From Candidatus Methanoplasma sp. (lineage in GTDB: Archaea; Thermoplasmatota; Thermoplasmata; Methanomassiliicoccales; Methanomethylophilaceae), in the NCBI GenBank assembly GCA_031256955.1, contig JAIRPP010000008.1:272001-336000 (forward strand): a stretch of DNA of 64,000 nucleotides. The letters are read 5' to 3'. Position numbers and translations under genes: made by a program. The notes below the pieces were generated by a model that was not told the DNA's origin, ran no database searches, and saw only the letters and a program-made list of their open reading frames with translations. This document shows, piece by piece, positions 55,110 through 64,000 of the stretch (positions are counted from its first letter, which is position 1; each line of letters opens with the position of its first letter).

Positions 55110-58079
55110 ATGGACGCGCTCGCCCAACCAATCTCCCGCTTGTTTGATTCTCGCTTAAATAGTGCGATATTTCTCGTCGGATCGGGGTTCGGGGGGATTT
55201 TCATCCAGAACGATCAAAACGAAGACGAGAGGGACGGCAGGCGCGCCCTTGTGATCATCATAATTCTGCTGTTGCTTGCGACCATAGCCGTGTCCGCGTA
55301 CGCCATAGCCGAGGCGGAAGGCGGCAGGTGCGGGTGCTCGGGGGAGAGCCCCTACGCCCCGCCCGCGGCGGTGACCGTGAGCTACGACAGCCAGGGCGGG
55401 AGCTACGTGCCCTCGCAGAGCGTCTATGCGGGCTCGAAGGTCCCGCAGCCCTCGCAGCCGACCAGGCTGGGGTACTCCTTCAGCGGATGGTACAAGCAGC
55501 CCGCGTGCATCGATGCATGGGATTTCGACGTCGACGTCGTGAACGCGAGCCTCACGCTGTACGCCAAGTGGGACACCATACAGGATCCGTACGAGCAGTC
55601 GTACACCGTGACGTTCGACACCAGGGGCGGGTCGCCCCTGCCGCAGATAACGGGCGTGGACTACAACTCCCGCATCGTGGAGCCTCCCGCCCCGTCCTAC
55701 GGATCCCTGGTGTTCGGCGGATGGTACAGGGACGAGGCCTGCCTCCGCCCGTGGAACTTCGCCGCCGACCGCGTGACGGGGGACGTCACGCTCTACGCCA
55801 AGTGGACCCCCGCGACGCACACCGTGGAGTTCGACAGCAACGGGGGGACCCCCGTCGGCGCGATAGCCGGGATCGCCCACGGGGCGGCCATAGCCGCGCC
55901 CGCCCAGCCGACCAAGACGGGGCACGCGTTCGCCGGATGGTACAGGGACTCCTCGCTCAGCTCCGCATGGAGCTTCTCGGATCCCGTGGAGTCCAGCATG
56001 ACCCTGTTCGCCAAGTGGGACGTGCTCTACTATAACGTCGAGTTCCACAGCGCGGGCGGGTCCCCCGTGGAGTCGCAGCGGGTCGCATACAACGGCCTCG
56101 CATCGAAGCCGCTGGACCCGACTCTGGATGGATGCGCGCTCGTCGGATGGTACTCGGACCCGTCCTACCCGGATTCCGCCGCGTGGGACTTCGGCGCGAG
56201 CCGCGTGGTCTCCGACACGGAACTCTACGCCAAGTGGGAGGCCAACAGGTACGAGGTCTCGTTCGATTCCTGCGGAGGATCCGCGGTGCCTTTACAGCAC
56301 GTGTATCACGGAGACCCCGTCGCAGAGCCGGCCGAGCCCACGCGGGCGGGGCACGCGTTCAGAGGCTGGTACGCCGACTCGTCCTACTCGGTCGCATGGA
56401 ACTTCGGAAACCCTGTGACTTCGGACATGACCCTGTTCGCCATGTGGGTGGAGACGCGCACCATAACCTTCGACTATCAGAGAGCCACCGGAGGGAACGC
56501 GCTCCCATCGATCGAGGTCGTGGTCGGCGAGGCCTACGCCCTGCCGTCCCCGTCCCGCTCGGTCGGGCCCATAGGGTCGTACTCGTTCGGCGGATGGTAC
56601 GACGAGGTCGGAGGGATCAACTCCATACTGCCGTCCCGGGAGGACCCGTGGGCGCAGTCCGGGGACTGGGGTTACGACGGGGACCTCACGCTGCACGCTT
56701 ACTGGGAGGGCACCACGTACCTGAACTACTATTCGGATCCGGGCAAGGTGTCCCTGGACGGCCTGTCCAGCAGCCTGCCCGGGGGCGCGGTGCTGATACA
56801 GGAGTGGTACCGCGGGACGATGGTGACCGAGATAAATTACAGCGCGTTCGCCAGCTATGGCGCGATGACCGGGATCTACATCCCGGACACGATCGCCGCC
56901 ATCGGGGAGAGGGCGTTCGCCAGCTGCACCGGCCTGACTGCCGTGGATCTGCCGGACAGCGTGACTAGCATCGGGGACAGTTCGTTTATCTACTGCTCCG
57001 GCCTCGGCGGCATAGACATACCCGACGGAGTGACGAGCATCAGCGACTGGGCGTTCCATGATTGCTCCAACCTCGCCAGCGTCGATCTGCCCGCCAACCT
57101 GACATCCATCGGGCGGAGGGCGTTCTCGGGATGCGTGAGTCTGACGGGCATAGATTTGCCAGACAGCCTGGAGAGCATCGGGAAAGAGGCGTTCAACGGT
57201 TGCACGATCCTGAACAACGTCGTCATGCCCGAAGGCGTGACCGTGATCTCAGACTCGGTGTTCAACGGCTGCACGAGCCTGACGAACATAACCCTGTCCA
57301 GCGCGACCACGTACATCGGAGCGAGCGCGTTCCGCATGACTGGCCTGACCTCGATATCGCTGCCCGACACCGTCGAAAGCATAGGCAACATGGCGTTCGG
57401 GTGGTGCGGATCGCTGACGCATGTAACCATACCGGACAACGTGACCGTCATCGGGGAGGGCGCGTTCAGAAACTGCGCCTCGCTGGAAAGCGTGACCATC
57501 GGCGGCGGCGTGGAGACCATAGGCTATCGCGCGTTCGAATCCAGCGGCATCGCTTCCATAACCCTGCCTGACAGCGTGACCAGCGTAGGGGCGTCCGCGT
57601 TCTATAACTGCGCCAGCCTGGCCAGCGTGGTCATGTCCGCCAATCTGGCAAACATAGGGGATTACGCTTTCCAGGACTGCGTCTCCCTGGCCGCGATAGA
57701 CATACCAGGGAGCGTCGCCACCATCGGCATGCTCGCGTTCAGCGGGTGCACCCATCTGTCTAGCGTCACGCTGCACAGCGGGCTCGCGTCGATCGGGGCT
57801 AGCGCGTTCGCGGGCTGCACCGGGCTGGAGGCCATAGCCCTGCCCGACGGCCTGACCTCGATCGGAACCAGCGCATTCAGCGGCTGCGCCGCCCTCAAGA
57901 AGATCTTCATACCGATCTCCGTGACCGACATGGGCGCAAGCGTATTCTCCGGGTGCGCCTTGTTGCATGTATATGCGGAGAGGGACGGCAGGGGGTCTTG
58001 GCCCGCCTCCTGGAACGGATCCGTCACCACTGCGAGACAGCACTGGAACTCGACCAGGGCGATATACGACGCTGCCTGA
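55110..58079 (+). CDS. Membrane-anchored surface protein: InlB B-repeats plus BspA-like LRR_5 repeats
   Basis: N-term TM ALVIIIILLLLATIAVSAYAI; FSGWY...LYAKW repeats; then repeated IPDxVTSIGxxAFxxCxxL units. Start codon uncertain. Confidence 0.85.
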   Translation: MDALAQPISRLFDSRLNSAIFLVGSGFGGIFIQNDQNEDERDGRRALVIIIILLLLATIAVSAYAIAEAEGGRCGCSGESPYAPPAAVTVSYDSQGGSYVPSQSVYAGSKVPQPSQPTRLGYSFSGWYKQPACIDAWDFDVDVVNASLTLYAKWDTIQDPYEQSYTVTFDTRGGSPLPQITGVDYNSRIVEPPAPSYGSLVFGGWYRDEACLRPWNFAADRVTGDVTLYAKWTPATHTVEFDSNGGTPVGAIAGIAHGAAIAAPAQPTKTGHAFAGWYRDSSLSSAWSFSDPVESSMTLFAKWDVLYYNVEFHSAGGSPVESQRVAYNGLASKPLDPTLDGCALVGWYSDPSYPDSAAWDFGASRVVSDTELYAKWEANRYEVSFDSCGGSAVPLQHVYHGDPVAEPAEPTRAGHAFRGWYADSSYSVAWNFGNPVTSDMTLFAMWVETRTITFDYQRATGGNALPSIEVVVGEAYALPSPSRSVGPIGSYSFGGWYDEVGGINSILPSREDPWAQSGDWGYDGDLTLHAYWEGTTYLNYYSDPGKVSLDGLSSSLPGGAVLIQEWYRGTMVTEINYSAFASYGAMTGIYIPDTIAAIGERAFASCTGLTAVDLPDSVTSIGDSSFIYCSGLGGIDIPDGVTSISDWAFHDCSNLASVDLPANLTSIGRRAFSGCVSLTGIDLPDSLESIGKEAFNGCTILNNVVMPEGVTVISDSVFNGCTSLTNITLSSATTYIGASAFRMTGLTSISLPDTVESIGNMAFGWCGSLTHVTIPDNVTVIGEGAFRNCASLESVTIGGGVETIGYRAFESSGIASITLPDSVTSVGASAFYNCASLASVVMSANLANIGDYAFQDCVSLAAIDIPGSVATIGMLAFSGCTHLSSVTLHSGLASIGASAFAGCTGLEAIALPDGLTSIGTSAFSGCAALKKIFIPISVTDMGASVFSGCALLHVYAERDGRGSWPASWNGSVTTARQHWNSTRAIYDAA

Positions 58080-58086
58080 AACCCAT

Positions 58087-58119
58087 GGCGCCGGAGCCTT
58101 CCGGCGCCTTTCCCTTTTT
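58087..58119 (+). terminator. Intrinsic-like terminator after 55110..58079
   Basis: GGCGCCGGA-GCCT-TCCGGCGCC followed by TTTCCCTTTTT. Confidence 0.7.
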
Positions 58120-58169
58120 ATCCGCCCCCCTTCCTTAAGTTAATTAACTATCATCTTATTGGAGGCTCC

Positions 58170-58535
58170 ATGGCAGGCATGAGGGGCGTGAACCCGCGCC
58201 AGATGCAACAGGCTATGCGGAAGATGGGGATCAAGCAGACCAGCGTCGCCGACGTGATCGAGGTCGTCATAAGGACGAGGTCCAACGAGATCGTGATCCC
58301 GGGCGCAGACGTCGTGTGCGTGGACATGCAGGGCAGCAGGAGCTATCAGATCTCCGGGGCGGAGCACGTGCGCCCGCTGGGGTCCGCCCCGCAGGACGCG
58401 GGGCCCGCGTTCCCCGAGGAGGACGTGAGCCTGGTGATGTCGCAGACGGGCTGCGACAGGGACGCGGCGCTGAAGGCGCTGGACGCGGCCGGCGGCCAGC
58501 CCGCGGAAGCCATACTCAGCATCATGACGGGGTGA
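58170..58535 (+). CDS. nac: Nascent polypeptide-associated complex protein (archaeal NAC)
   Basis: MRGVNPRQMQQAMRKMGIKQTSVADVIEVVIRTRSNEIVI...C-terminal UBA EDVSLVMSQTGCDRDAALKALDAAGGQPAEAILSIM. Confidence 0.9.
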   Translation: MAGMRGVNPRQMQQAMRKMGIKQTSVADVIEVVIRTRSNEIVIPGADVVCVDMQGSRSYQISGAEHVRPLGSAPQDAGPAFPEEDVSLVMSQTGCDRDAALKALDAAGGQPAEAILSIMTG

Positions 58536-58540
58536 ATCGC

Positions 58541-58783
58541 ATGTGCCTCGCGGTTCCCGGGAAGATAATACGCATCGACGGCAGCGACGGGCAGATCGAC
58601 TTCGGGGGCGTGGTCCGCAGGGCGAACATGTCCCTCGTCGAGGCGAAGGTCGGCGACTGGGCGGTGGTGCACGCCGGGTTCGCCATCGAGATCATGGACG
58701 AGGCCGAGGCGGAGGAGACGATACGCCTTTGGAACGAGGTCCTCGACAGCGACAAGGCGGGCCGCGAGGGAAGTTTGAGATAA
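58541..58783 (+). CDS. hypC: Hydrogenase maturation chaperone HypC/HupF
   Basis: MCLAVPGKIIRIDGSDGQIDFGGVVRRANMSLVEAKVGDWAVVHAGFAIEIMDEAEAEET. Confidence 0.9.
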   Translation: MCLAVPGKIIRIDGSDGQIDFGGVVRRANMSLVEAKVGDWAVVHAGFAIEIMDEAEAEETIRLWNEVLDSDKAGREGSLR

Positions 58784-58795
58784 ATTTATATACTT
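58784..58795 (+). promoter_or_regulatory. TATA-like element of 5S rRNA directly abutting the hypC stop codon
   Basis: atttatatactt about 25 nt upstream of the predicted 5S 5' end. Confidence 0.55.
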
Positions 58796-58814
58796 TGTAT
58801 GTATGGCAGGAATT

Positions 58815-58938
58815 GGTCTGACGGCCATAGCGGCGGGGAAACACCCGGTCCCATTCCGAACCCGGCAGTAAAGTCCGCCCGCGTACCTGTCTGTACTGTA
58901 TTGCGCAAGCGTACGGGAACTCAGGCACGCTGTCAACC
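58815..58938 (+). rRNA. rrf: 5S ribosomal RNA (stand-alone)
   Basis: CTGACGGCCATAGCGGCGGGGAAACACCCGGTCCCATTCCGAACCCGGCAGTAAAGTCCGCC core; ends approximate. Confidence 0.88.
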
Positions 58939-58999
58939 ACTTTTCATTTTCTCTCTCCCAGCTTGCTCTGCGCCCTGTATCGCGCACGCGACGCTTTGA

Positions 59000-59031
59000 A
59001 AGAAAAACAAAGGGCCGCCCGCGAACGGGCG
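59000..59031 (-). terminator. Intrinsic-like terminator of 59051..61141
   Basis: Reverse strand GCCGCCCG-TTCG-CGGGCGGC then CCTTTGTTTTTC. Confidence 0.65.
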
Positions 59032-59050
59032 GCGTTTGGATCCAGCACGG

Positions 59051-61141
59051 TCAGCGCGGCTCGTCCCAGCTAACCGGGCACGGGTCCGGGTTCCATCCCG
59101 GATCCCATCCCGGCGCGGGCCCCGACGCCCCCGCGCGGATGGACAGGCTGGGACAGAACTGGAACGCGTTCCTGCCCATGACGGTCACGCCCGCGGGGAT
59201 GTATATGTCCGTCAAGGCGGAGCAGCCCTCGAACGCCTGGTACTCTATGGATCTGACCGTGTCCGGGATCGAGACGCCGTCGAGGACCCAGCAGTTTCTG
59301 AACGCCATCATCCCGATCTCCTCCACGCCGTCGGCGATGGTGACGGTCGCGAGCTTGTTGCATTCCTCGAACGCCCAATCCCCGATGCGCTTCAGGGTGT
59401 AGGGGATGGTCGCGCTGACGAGCTCTTGGCAGCAGTAGAACACGTTGGTGCCCATCTCCTCCACGCCGACCGGGATGTCGATCGATGTCAGGGAGGTGCA
59501 CATCACGAACGCGGCGTCCCCGATGCGCTTCAGGGACCCGGGCAGAGTCACGCCGTCGAGGGCCCAGCAGTTGTCGAACGCGTTTTCCCCTATCTCCTCC
59601 AGGCCGCGGCCCAGGGTCAGGTTGGAAAGGGAATGGCATTCGTAGAACGCGGAGTTTCCGATGACCGTCACGGTGTCGGGGATCTTCGCGCTGACGAGCT
59701 CTTCGCACCTGTTGAACGCCTCCTGCCCGATCTCGGTCACGCCGTCGGGTATGTCTATGCTGGCGAGAGCCCAGCAATTCGAGAACGCCAGATCGCCTAT
59801 CTTCGTGATTCCTGCGCCCAAGCCGGCGCTCTTCAGCTCGTTGCAGTCTTTGAAGGCCCCTTCCGGGATCTCGGTCACGCCGTCCGGGATGGATACGCCC
59901 GTGAGCTCTTCGCACATGCTGAACGCATACTCCCCGATGCTGACCAAGCTGTCGGGCAGATCTACGCTGACCATCTCCAAGCATGCCCAGAACGCGCTGT
60001 CCCCTATGTGCGTCACGCCGTCAGGGACGGATACGGCCTGTATCTCGCAGGCGTAAAACGCATCTTCGCCTATGATCCGCAGGGTGCGGGGCAGGCGGAT
60101 CTCCTTCAGCGTGTCCTCGTCGTAGAACGCTCTGTACGCTATGGATTCGACCTCCATCCCAAGACGGTATTCCGGTATGGATATCGATGGCTCGCCGGAC
60201 GCGCTCCCGACGGAGACCTCCAGCTTCCCGGGGGAGGTCTCCGCGTAGGCCAGACCCGCGGTGCCCAGCCAGAGCGCGTAGAGGCTCACCCTCCCCGAGT
60301 GGGGCCAGGACTGCCCGCTCTGCGGGATCGGAGTCACGTTGTCCGCCGCGGCGGACCCCGCCGCAGAGTTCACCCCGCCCGGCATCAGGAACCATCCGCC
60401 GAAGGAGTAGCCCGACCTGGTCGGGGCCGGGAGCGAGAACGGGTCGCCCTGCTCGAAGCCGTCCGTCGCGCGGGAGTCCCCGCCGTCCGCCCACTGGTAG
60501 TCGTACGCGACCGTGACCCTCTGGTCCCAGCCGGCGTAGAGGGTAGTATTGCTGTACACGAGGTCGAGCTGGAAGCTCCAGGGGTTCCTGCACCCCCTCT
60601 CCTTGTACCATCCCTTGAAGTCGTAACCCGTCCGCGTCGGCTGAGCCGGCTCGGATATGGCAGACCCCTCGGTCGCGGCGACGCTTGGAACGGGCGATCC
60701 GCCCATGCTGTCGAACGCGACCTCGTACGTCTCGTAGGGGTCTCCCCCCTCGACGTTCCCTCCGGAGTCTATTATGCACCACTTGGCGTACAGGGTCATG
60801 TCCCCCACGACGGCGTCCGTGGCGAAGTCCCACTCGTTGACGCATTCCGGCTCCCTGTGCCACTCGTCGAAGGCGTAGCCGTCCTTCTCCGGCGGCCTGG
60901 GCGCATGGATCTTCTCGTTGTACCCGGCGGTCTCCGAGCCCACCGCGGTCCCGCCCTGGCTGTCGAAACGGACGGTGTACCTCTCCCCCGATCCGCCTCC
61001 GCCGTCTCCCCCGCCTATGGGCCCGTCCTCTCCGCCGGATCCGCCCGAGAGCGCGATCCACGCGCCGCACGCGACAGCCGCGACGAGCAGCAGCGACAGG
61101 GCGGCGATCAGCCTCTTGTTTCCCCCTTTTTCTCCCCTCAT
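59051..61141 (-). CDS. Surface protein: N-terminal TM, InlB B-repeats, BspA-like LRR_5 array
   Basis: RLIAALSLLLVAAVACGAWIALSG; YAFDEWHREPECVNEW...LYAKW; repeated IPDGVTHIGDSAFxxC units. Confidence 0.87.
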   Translation of the reverse strand: MRGEKGGNKRLIAALSLLLVAAVACGAWIALSGGSGGEDGPIGGGDGGGGSGERYTVRFDSQGGTAVGSETAGYNEKIHAPRPPEKDGYAFDEWHREPECVNEWDFATDAVVGDMTLYAKWCIIDSGGNVEGGDPYETYEVAFDSMGGSPVPSVAATEGSAISEPAQPTRTGYDFKGWYKERGCRNPWSFQLDLVYSNTTLYAGWDQRVTVAYDYQWADGGDSRATDGFEQGDPFSLPAPTRSGYSFGGWFLMPGGVNSAAGSAAADNVTPIPQSGQSWPHSGRVSLYALWLGTAGLAYAETSPGKLEVSVGSASGEPSISIPEYRLGMEVESIAYRAFYDEDTLKEIRLPRTLRIIGEDAFYACEIQAVSVPDGVTHIGDSAFWACLEMVSVDLPDSLVSIGEYAFSMCEELTGVSIPDGVTEIPEGAFKDCNELKSAGLGAGITKIGDLAFSNCWALASIDIPDGVTEIGQEAFNRCEELVSAKIPDTVTVIGNSAFYECHSLSNLTLGRGLEEIGENAFDNCWALDGVTLPGSLKRIGDAAFVMCTSLTSIDIPVGVEEMGTNVFYCCQELVSATIPYTLKRIGDWAFEECNKLATVTIADGVEEIGMMAFRNCWVLDGVSIPDTVRSIEYQAFEGCSALTDIYIPAGVTVMGRNAFQFCPSLSIRAGASGPAPGWDPGWNPDPCPVSWDEPR

Positions 61142-61251
61142 TGAAAAACCCCCCTTTGAAATGAACGGATATGCACCAGCATATCGGCTTATTATGCTTT
61201 GCCCGCGCCAGATCCCGGAGGGTGGATGGGGTATGGCTCCGGATAGCTATG

Positions 61252-61283
61252 AGAAAAAGACGGGTCGCCGGGTTCCCCCGGCG
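61252..61283 (-). terminator. Intrinsic-like terminator of 61319..64000
   Basis: Reverse strand CGCCGGG-GGAA-CCCGGCG then ACCCGTCTTTTTCTC. Confidence 0.65.
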
Positions 61284-61318
61284 GCCCTGGGAAGAGGTTT
61301 AGACCCCGAGCGGAAGCC

Positions 61319-64000
61319 TCACGGAGACTGGTTCCAAACGACCGTGTGAGCGTCCCGGTCCCAGTCCTGGTTCCAGCCAGGCTGCGGGCCTGTAGCCTGC
61401 GCCCGGATGACCAAACCTGACCAGCATCCGTCGAACACGCTCGACCCCATATTCTCCACGCTCGCGGGTATGAACACCGAGACGAGGCCTGTTTTCTGGA
61501 ACGCGTAGTTCCCTATGGTCTTCACGGTGCCGGGTATGTTCACCGAAGCCAGGCGGGTGCATCCCAGGAACGCGGATGTGCCGATCTCCTCCACGCCGTC
61601 GCCGATGGTCGCGCTCCTCAGGTTCAAGCATTTTCTAAACGCGCTGACGCCTATGGCCTTCACGGTGCCGGGTATGTCCACGCTGGCTATGGCGCACTCT
61701 AGGAACGCCTGGTCGCCTATGCGCTCCAGGCCGCTGTTCAGAGTCACGCTGCTGAGCGCGGAGCAGTACCGGAACGCGGCGTTGCCTATGGTCTTCACGG
61801 TGCCGGGTATGTCCACGCTGGCCATGGCGCACATTTGGAACGCATTGTCGCCTATGCTTTCCAGGCCACTGTTCAGAGACACTGTCGCGAGCGAGGAGCA
61901 ACCCGAGAACGCATCCGCGCCTATGAACTTCACGCTCCCGGGCATGGACACGCCCTTCAGTTTGGAGCAGGTTTGGAACGCCTCGTTGCCTATCGTCTCT
62001 ACGCCGCTGTTCAGAGTGACCGTCTCCATCTTGGAGCAGCCGAGGAACGCCGACGGGCCTATGAGCTTCACGCTCCCGGGTATGGTGACGCTCGGCAGAG
62101 ATGTGCAGCCCTTGAACATGCTTATGCCGATCATCGGGACTCCGTCCTCGATGACCAGGGTCTTGAGGCTGGTGCATATCATGAACACTTCCGATTGGAT
62201 CATTGTCACGGTCCGGGGTATGGTCACGCCGGTCAGGGAGGCGCAATCGTAGAAGGCTTTCCCGCCGAGTATCTCCAGGCCGGTCGCCAGAGAGAGGCTC
62301 GACATCTGGGCGCAGCCCTCGAACGCGCTGGAGCCGATGGTCTTCACGGTGCCGGGTATGGATACGCCCGATAGGGACGTGCACTCCTTGAACGCCGACG
62401 CGCCTATAGCTGCCGTCCCCGAGTTCAGGGTCAGGCTCTTGAGGCCCGTGCATCCCTGGAACGCATAGCCTTCGATAGTCTTGACGCTCCCGGGTATGTC
62501 CACGGCCGGGAGGCTGGCGCATCTGCAGAACGCGGAGGTTCCGATCGATCCGACTCCGCTCTCGATGACCAGGGTCTTCATGTCCTTACAGTCTATGAAG
62601 GCCTGCTCCCCTATGGTCTTCACGGTGCCGGGTATGGATACGCCCGTCAAAGACGTGCATCCGGCGAACGCGCTGTCCCCTATTTGTTTGGTGCCGCTGT
62701 TCAGGGTCAGGCTCTTGAGGCCCGTGCATCCCTGGAACGAACCTTTCCCTATCTTCTCGACGCTCCCGGGTATGTCCACAGCCGAGATGCTGGCGCATAG
62801 AGCGAACGAATACGTGCCTAGAACCTCCAGGTTCCTGGGCAGATCGATGCCGTTCAATTTAGAGCACCCGTGGAACGCGAACACGCTTATGACGCGGACG
62901 CTATCTGGTATCTTCGCTGTCGAGAGGCCCGTGCATCCGTAGAACGCGCCCGTTTCTATGGATCTGACCGTGTCCGGGATGTGCGCCTCCGTGACCCCTG
63001 TCTCGCCATAGAACGCGCTGTTCAAGATGGATGTGACCTTCAGGCCCAGATAGTATTCCGGTATGACGACCGCGCCCGAGAGGGTGGCCGTCTTGGACTT
63101 GAGCCCGCACTCGCCTGCCGGGAAATTGTCCGAGCGGTACTCCAGCCCGCCGGTCCCGAGCCAATGGGCGTACAGGACCATGTCCTTCTCGTACGGCCAG
63201 GCGTCTCCGTTCCGGAGCGCCGGCGCGATGTTGTCGGGAGACACGCTTCCGGTGGCGAAGTTGACTCCGCCTACCATTAGGTACCACCCGCCGAAGACGT
63301 ACGGGGACCTCTCGGGCGCCGGGAGCGGGAACTGGTCTCCCACGATGACTTTAATCGTCGCCGGTCCGGAAACCGCGGCCCTCTGGTAGTCGAAGGTGAG
63401 GGTGTACTCGTTCGCCCATTTGGCGTACAGGGTCACGTCGCTATCCACGCGGTCGGAAGAGAAATCCCACGCGTTGGAGCATGAGGGCTCCTTGAACCAT
63501 CCGCGGAAGTGGGCGTTGGCCTTGGTCGGGTCCGACGGCGCGGAGATCTTGGATCCCTTCTGCGCGGTCACGCTCGAGACCGGGGTGCCGCCCTGCGTGT
63601 CAAATGATACCGTGAACTGAGTCTGGCTTCCACCGCCAGTGTTGCCACCGCCGGTACCAGAGCCTCCTCCGGTGTTTCCGCCATTACCGCCAGTGTTGCC
63701 ACCGCCAGTGTTGCCACCGTTACCGGAGCCTCCGCCGGTGTTTCCGCCACCGTTACCGGAGCCTCCGCCAGTGTTGCCACCGTTGCCGCCGGTGTTTCCG
63801 CCGCCGGTGCCGGAGCCTCCGTTGCCCGATCCTGATCCGGATCCTCCATTGCCGGAGCCTTCTCCGTTCCCGGATCCTCCTGAGGCTTCGCCTTCGGAGA
63901 TCCATTTGGCGTACAGGGTCATGTCGCCCTCGACGCAGTCGATCGCGAAATTCCAACGGTTGGCGAGATCGGTCTCCCTGAACCATCCGTCGAAGACGTA
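61319..64000 (-). CDS. Large surface protein (5' end beyond window): InlB B-repeats, Gly/Asn/Thr/Ser-rich linker, long BspA-like LRR_5 array
   Basis: Reverse frame open through 64000 (YVFDGWFRETDLANRWNFAIDCVEGDMTLYAKW...); GGNTGGGSGNGG linker; more than 15 IPGTVKTIGxxAF-like units. Confidence 0.87.
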   Translation of the reverse strand, partial: YVFDGWFRETDLANRWNFAIDCVEGDMTLYAKWISEGEASGGSGNGEGSGNGGSGSGSGNGGSGTGGGNTGGNGGNTGGGSGNGGGNTGGGSGNGGNTGGGNTGGNGGNTGGGSGTGGGNTGGGSQTQFTVSFDTQGGTPVSSVTAQKGSKISAPSDPTKANAHFRGWFKEPSCSNAWDFSSDRVDSDVTLYAKWANEYTLTFDYQRAAVSGPATIKVIVGDQFPLPAPERSPYVFGGWYLMVGGVNFATGSVSPDNIAPALRNGDAWPYEKDMVLYAHWLGTGGLEYRSDNFPAGECGLKSKTATLSGAVVIPEYYLGLKVTSILNSAFYGETGVTEAHIPDTVRSIETGAFYGCTGLSTAKIPDSVRVISVFAFHGCSKLNGIDLPRNLEVLGTYSFALCASISAVDIPGSVEKIGKGSFQGCTGLKSLTLNSGTKQIGDSAFAGCTSLTGVSIPGTVKTIGEQAFIDCKDMKTLVIESGVGSIGTSAFCRCASLPAVDIPGSVKTIEGYAFQGCTGLKSLTLNSGTAAIGASAFKECTSLSGVSIPGTVKTIGSSAFEGCAQMSSLSLATGLEILGGKAFYDCASLTGVTIPRTVTMIQSEVFMICTSLKTLVIEDGVPMIGISMFKGCTSLPSVTIPGSVKLIGPSAFLGCSKMETVTLNSGVETIGNEAFQTCSKLKGVSMPGSVKFIGADAFSGCSSLATVSLNSGLESIGDNAFQMCAMASVDIPGTVKTIGNAAFRYCSALSSVTLNSGLERIGDQAFLECAIASVDIPGTVKAIGVSAFRKCLNLRSATIGDGVEEIGTSAFLGCTRLASVNIPGTVKTIGNYAFQKTGLVSVFIPASVENMGSSVFDGCWSGLVIRAQATGPQPGWNQDWDRDAHTVVWNQSP
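63625..63890 (-). repeat. Low-complexity tandem repeat encoding GGNTGGGSGNGG linker
   Basis: Reiterated ccgccagtgttgccaccg / gttaccggagcctccgcc units. Confidence 0.85.

Noticed and set aside
59036-61144. 702-aa plus-strand ORF opposite the BspA-like protein
   Set aside because: Apparent repeats are mirror images of the LRR codons on the minus strand.
61319-63000. Regularly spaced repeats resembling a CRISPR array
   Set aside because: Repeats are in-frame LRR_5 coding units with no constant repeat/unique spacer pattern and no cas genes nearby.
1-64000. Insertion sequences, transposases, integrases, toxin-antitoxin or restriction systems
   Set aside because: None recognised in the supplied translations on either strand.

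Overview
The window looks like a GC-rich archaeal chromosome segment, most plausibly a methanogen-related Thermoplasmatota (Methanomassiliicoccales-like). That placement is inferred from gene content (aRF1, PurP, MptA, RaSEA, archaeal ribosomal operon, NAC, unlinked 5S rRNA), not from a search. The backbone is informational: a leftward archaeal S10/spc ribosomal-protein supercluster (L3 to S5/L30/L15, then secY, an EMC3/DUF106 protein, cmk, cbf5), several aaRS genes (argS, pheS, trpS, a bacterial-type aspS), gatCAB, metK, pyrH, purP, rnz, rnhB, mptA, RaSEA, two tRNAs (Val-GAC and a CAU tRNA with initiator features) and a stand-alone 5S rRNA. Both window edges lie inside large repeat-rich surface proteins (InlB B-repeat/Flg_new plus BspA-like LRR). 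Accessory-looking regions are (i) 6.6-11.5 kb, a local expansion of paralogous small multi-TM proteins with a PGLGHxYxGxxxR motif, including a duplicated two-gene unit and a small Gly/Ala-rich ORF; (ii) 47.16-47.46 kb, a non-coding region with two tandem, structurally matching hairpin modules whose apical loops carry G13 and G16 tracts, next to a C6-loop hairpin; and (iii) 55-64 kb, BspA-like surface proteins around NAC/hypC/5S. No transposase, CRISPR array, 16S or 23S rRNA was recognised. All family calls come from reading the translations; no search was run.
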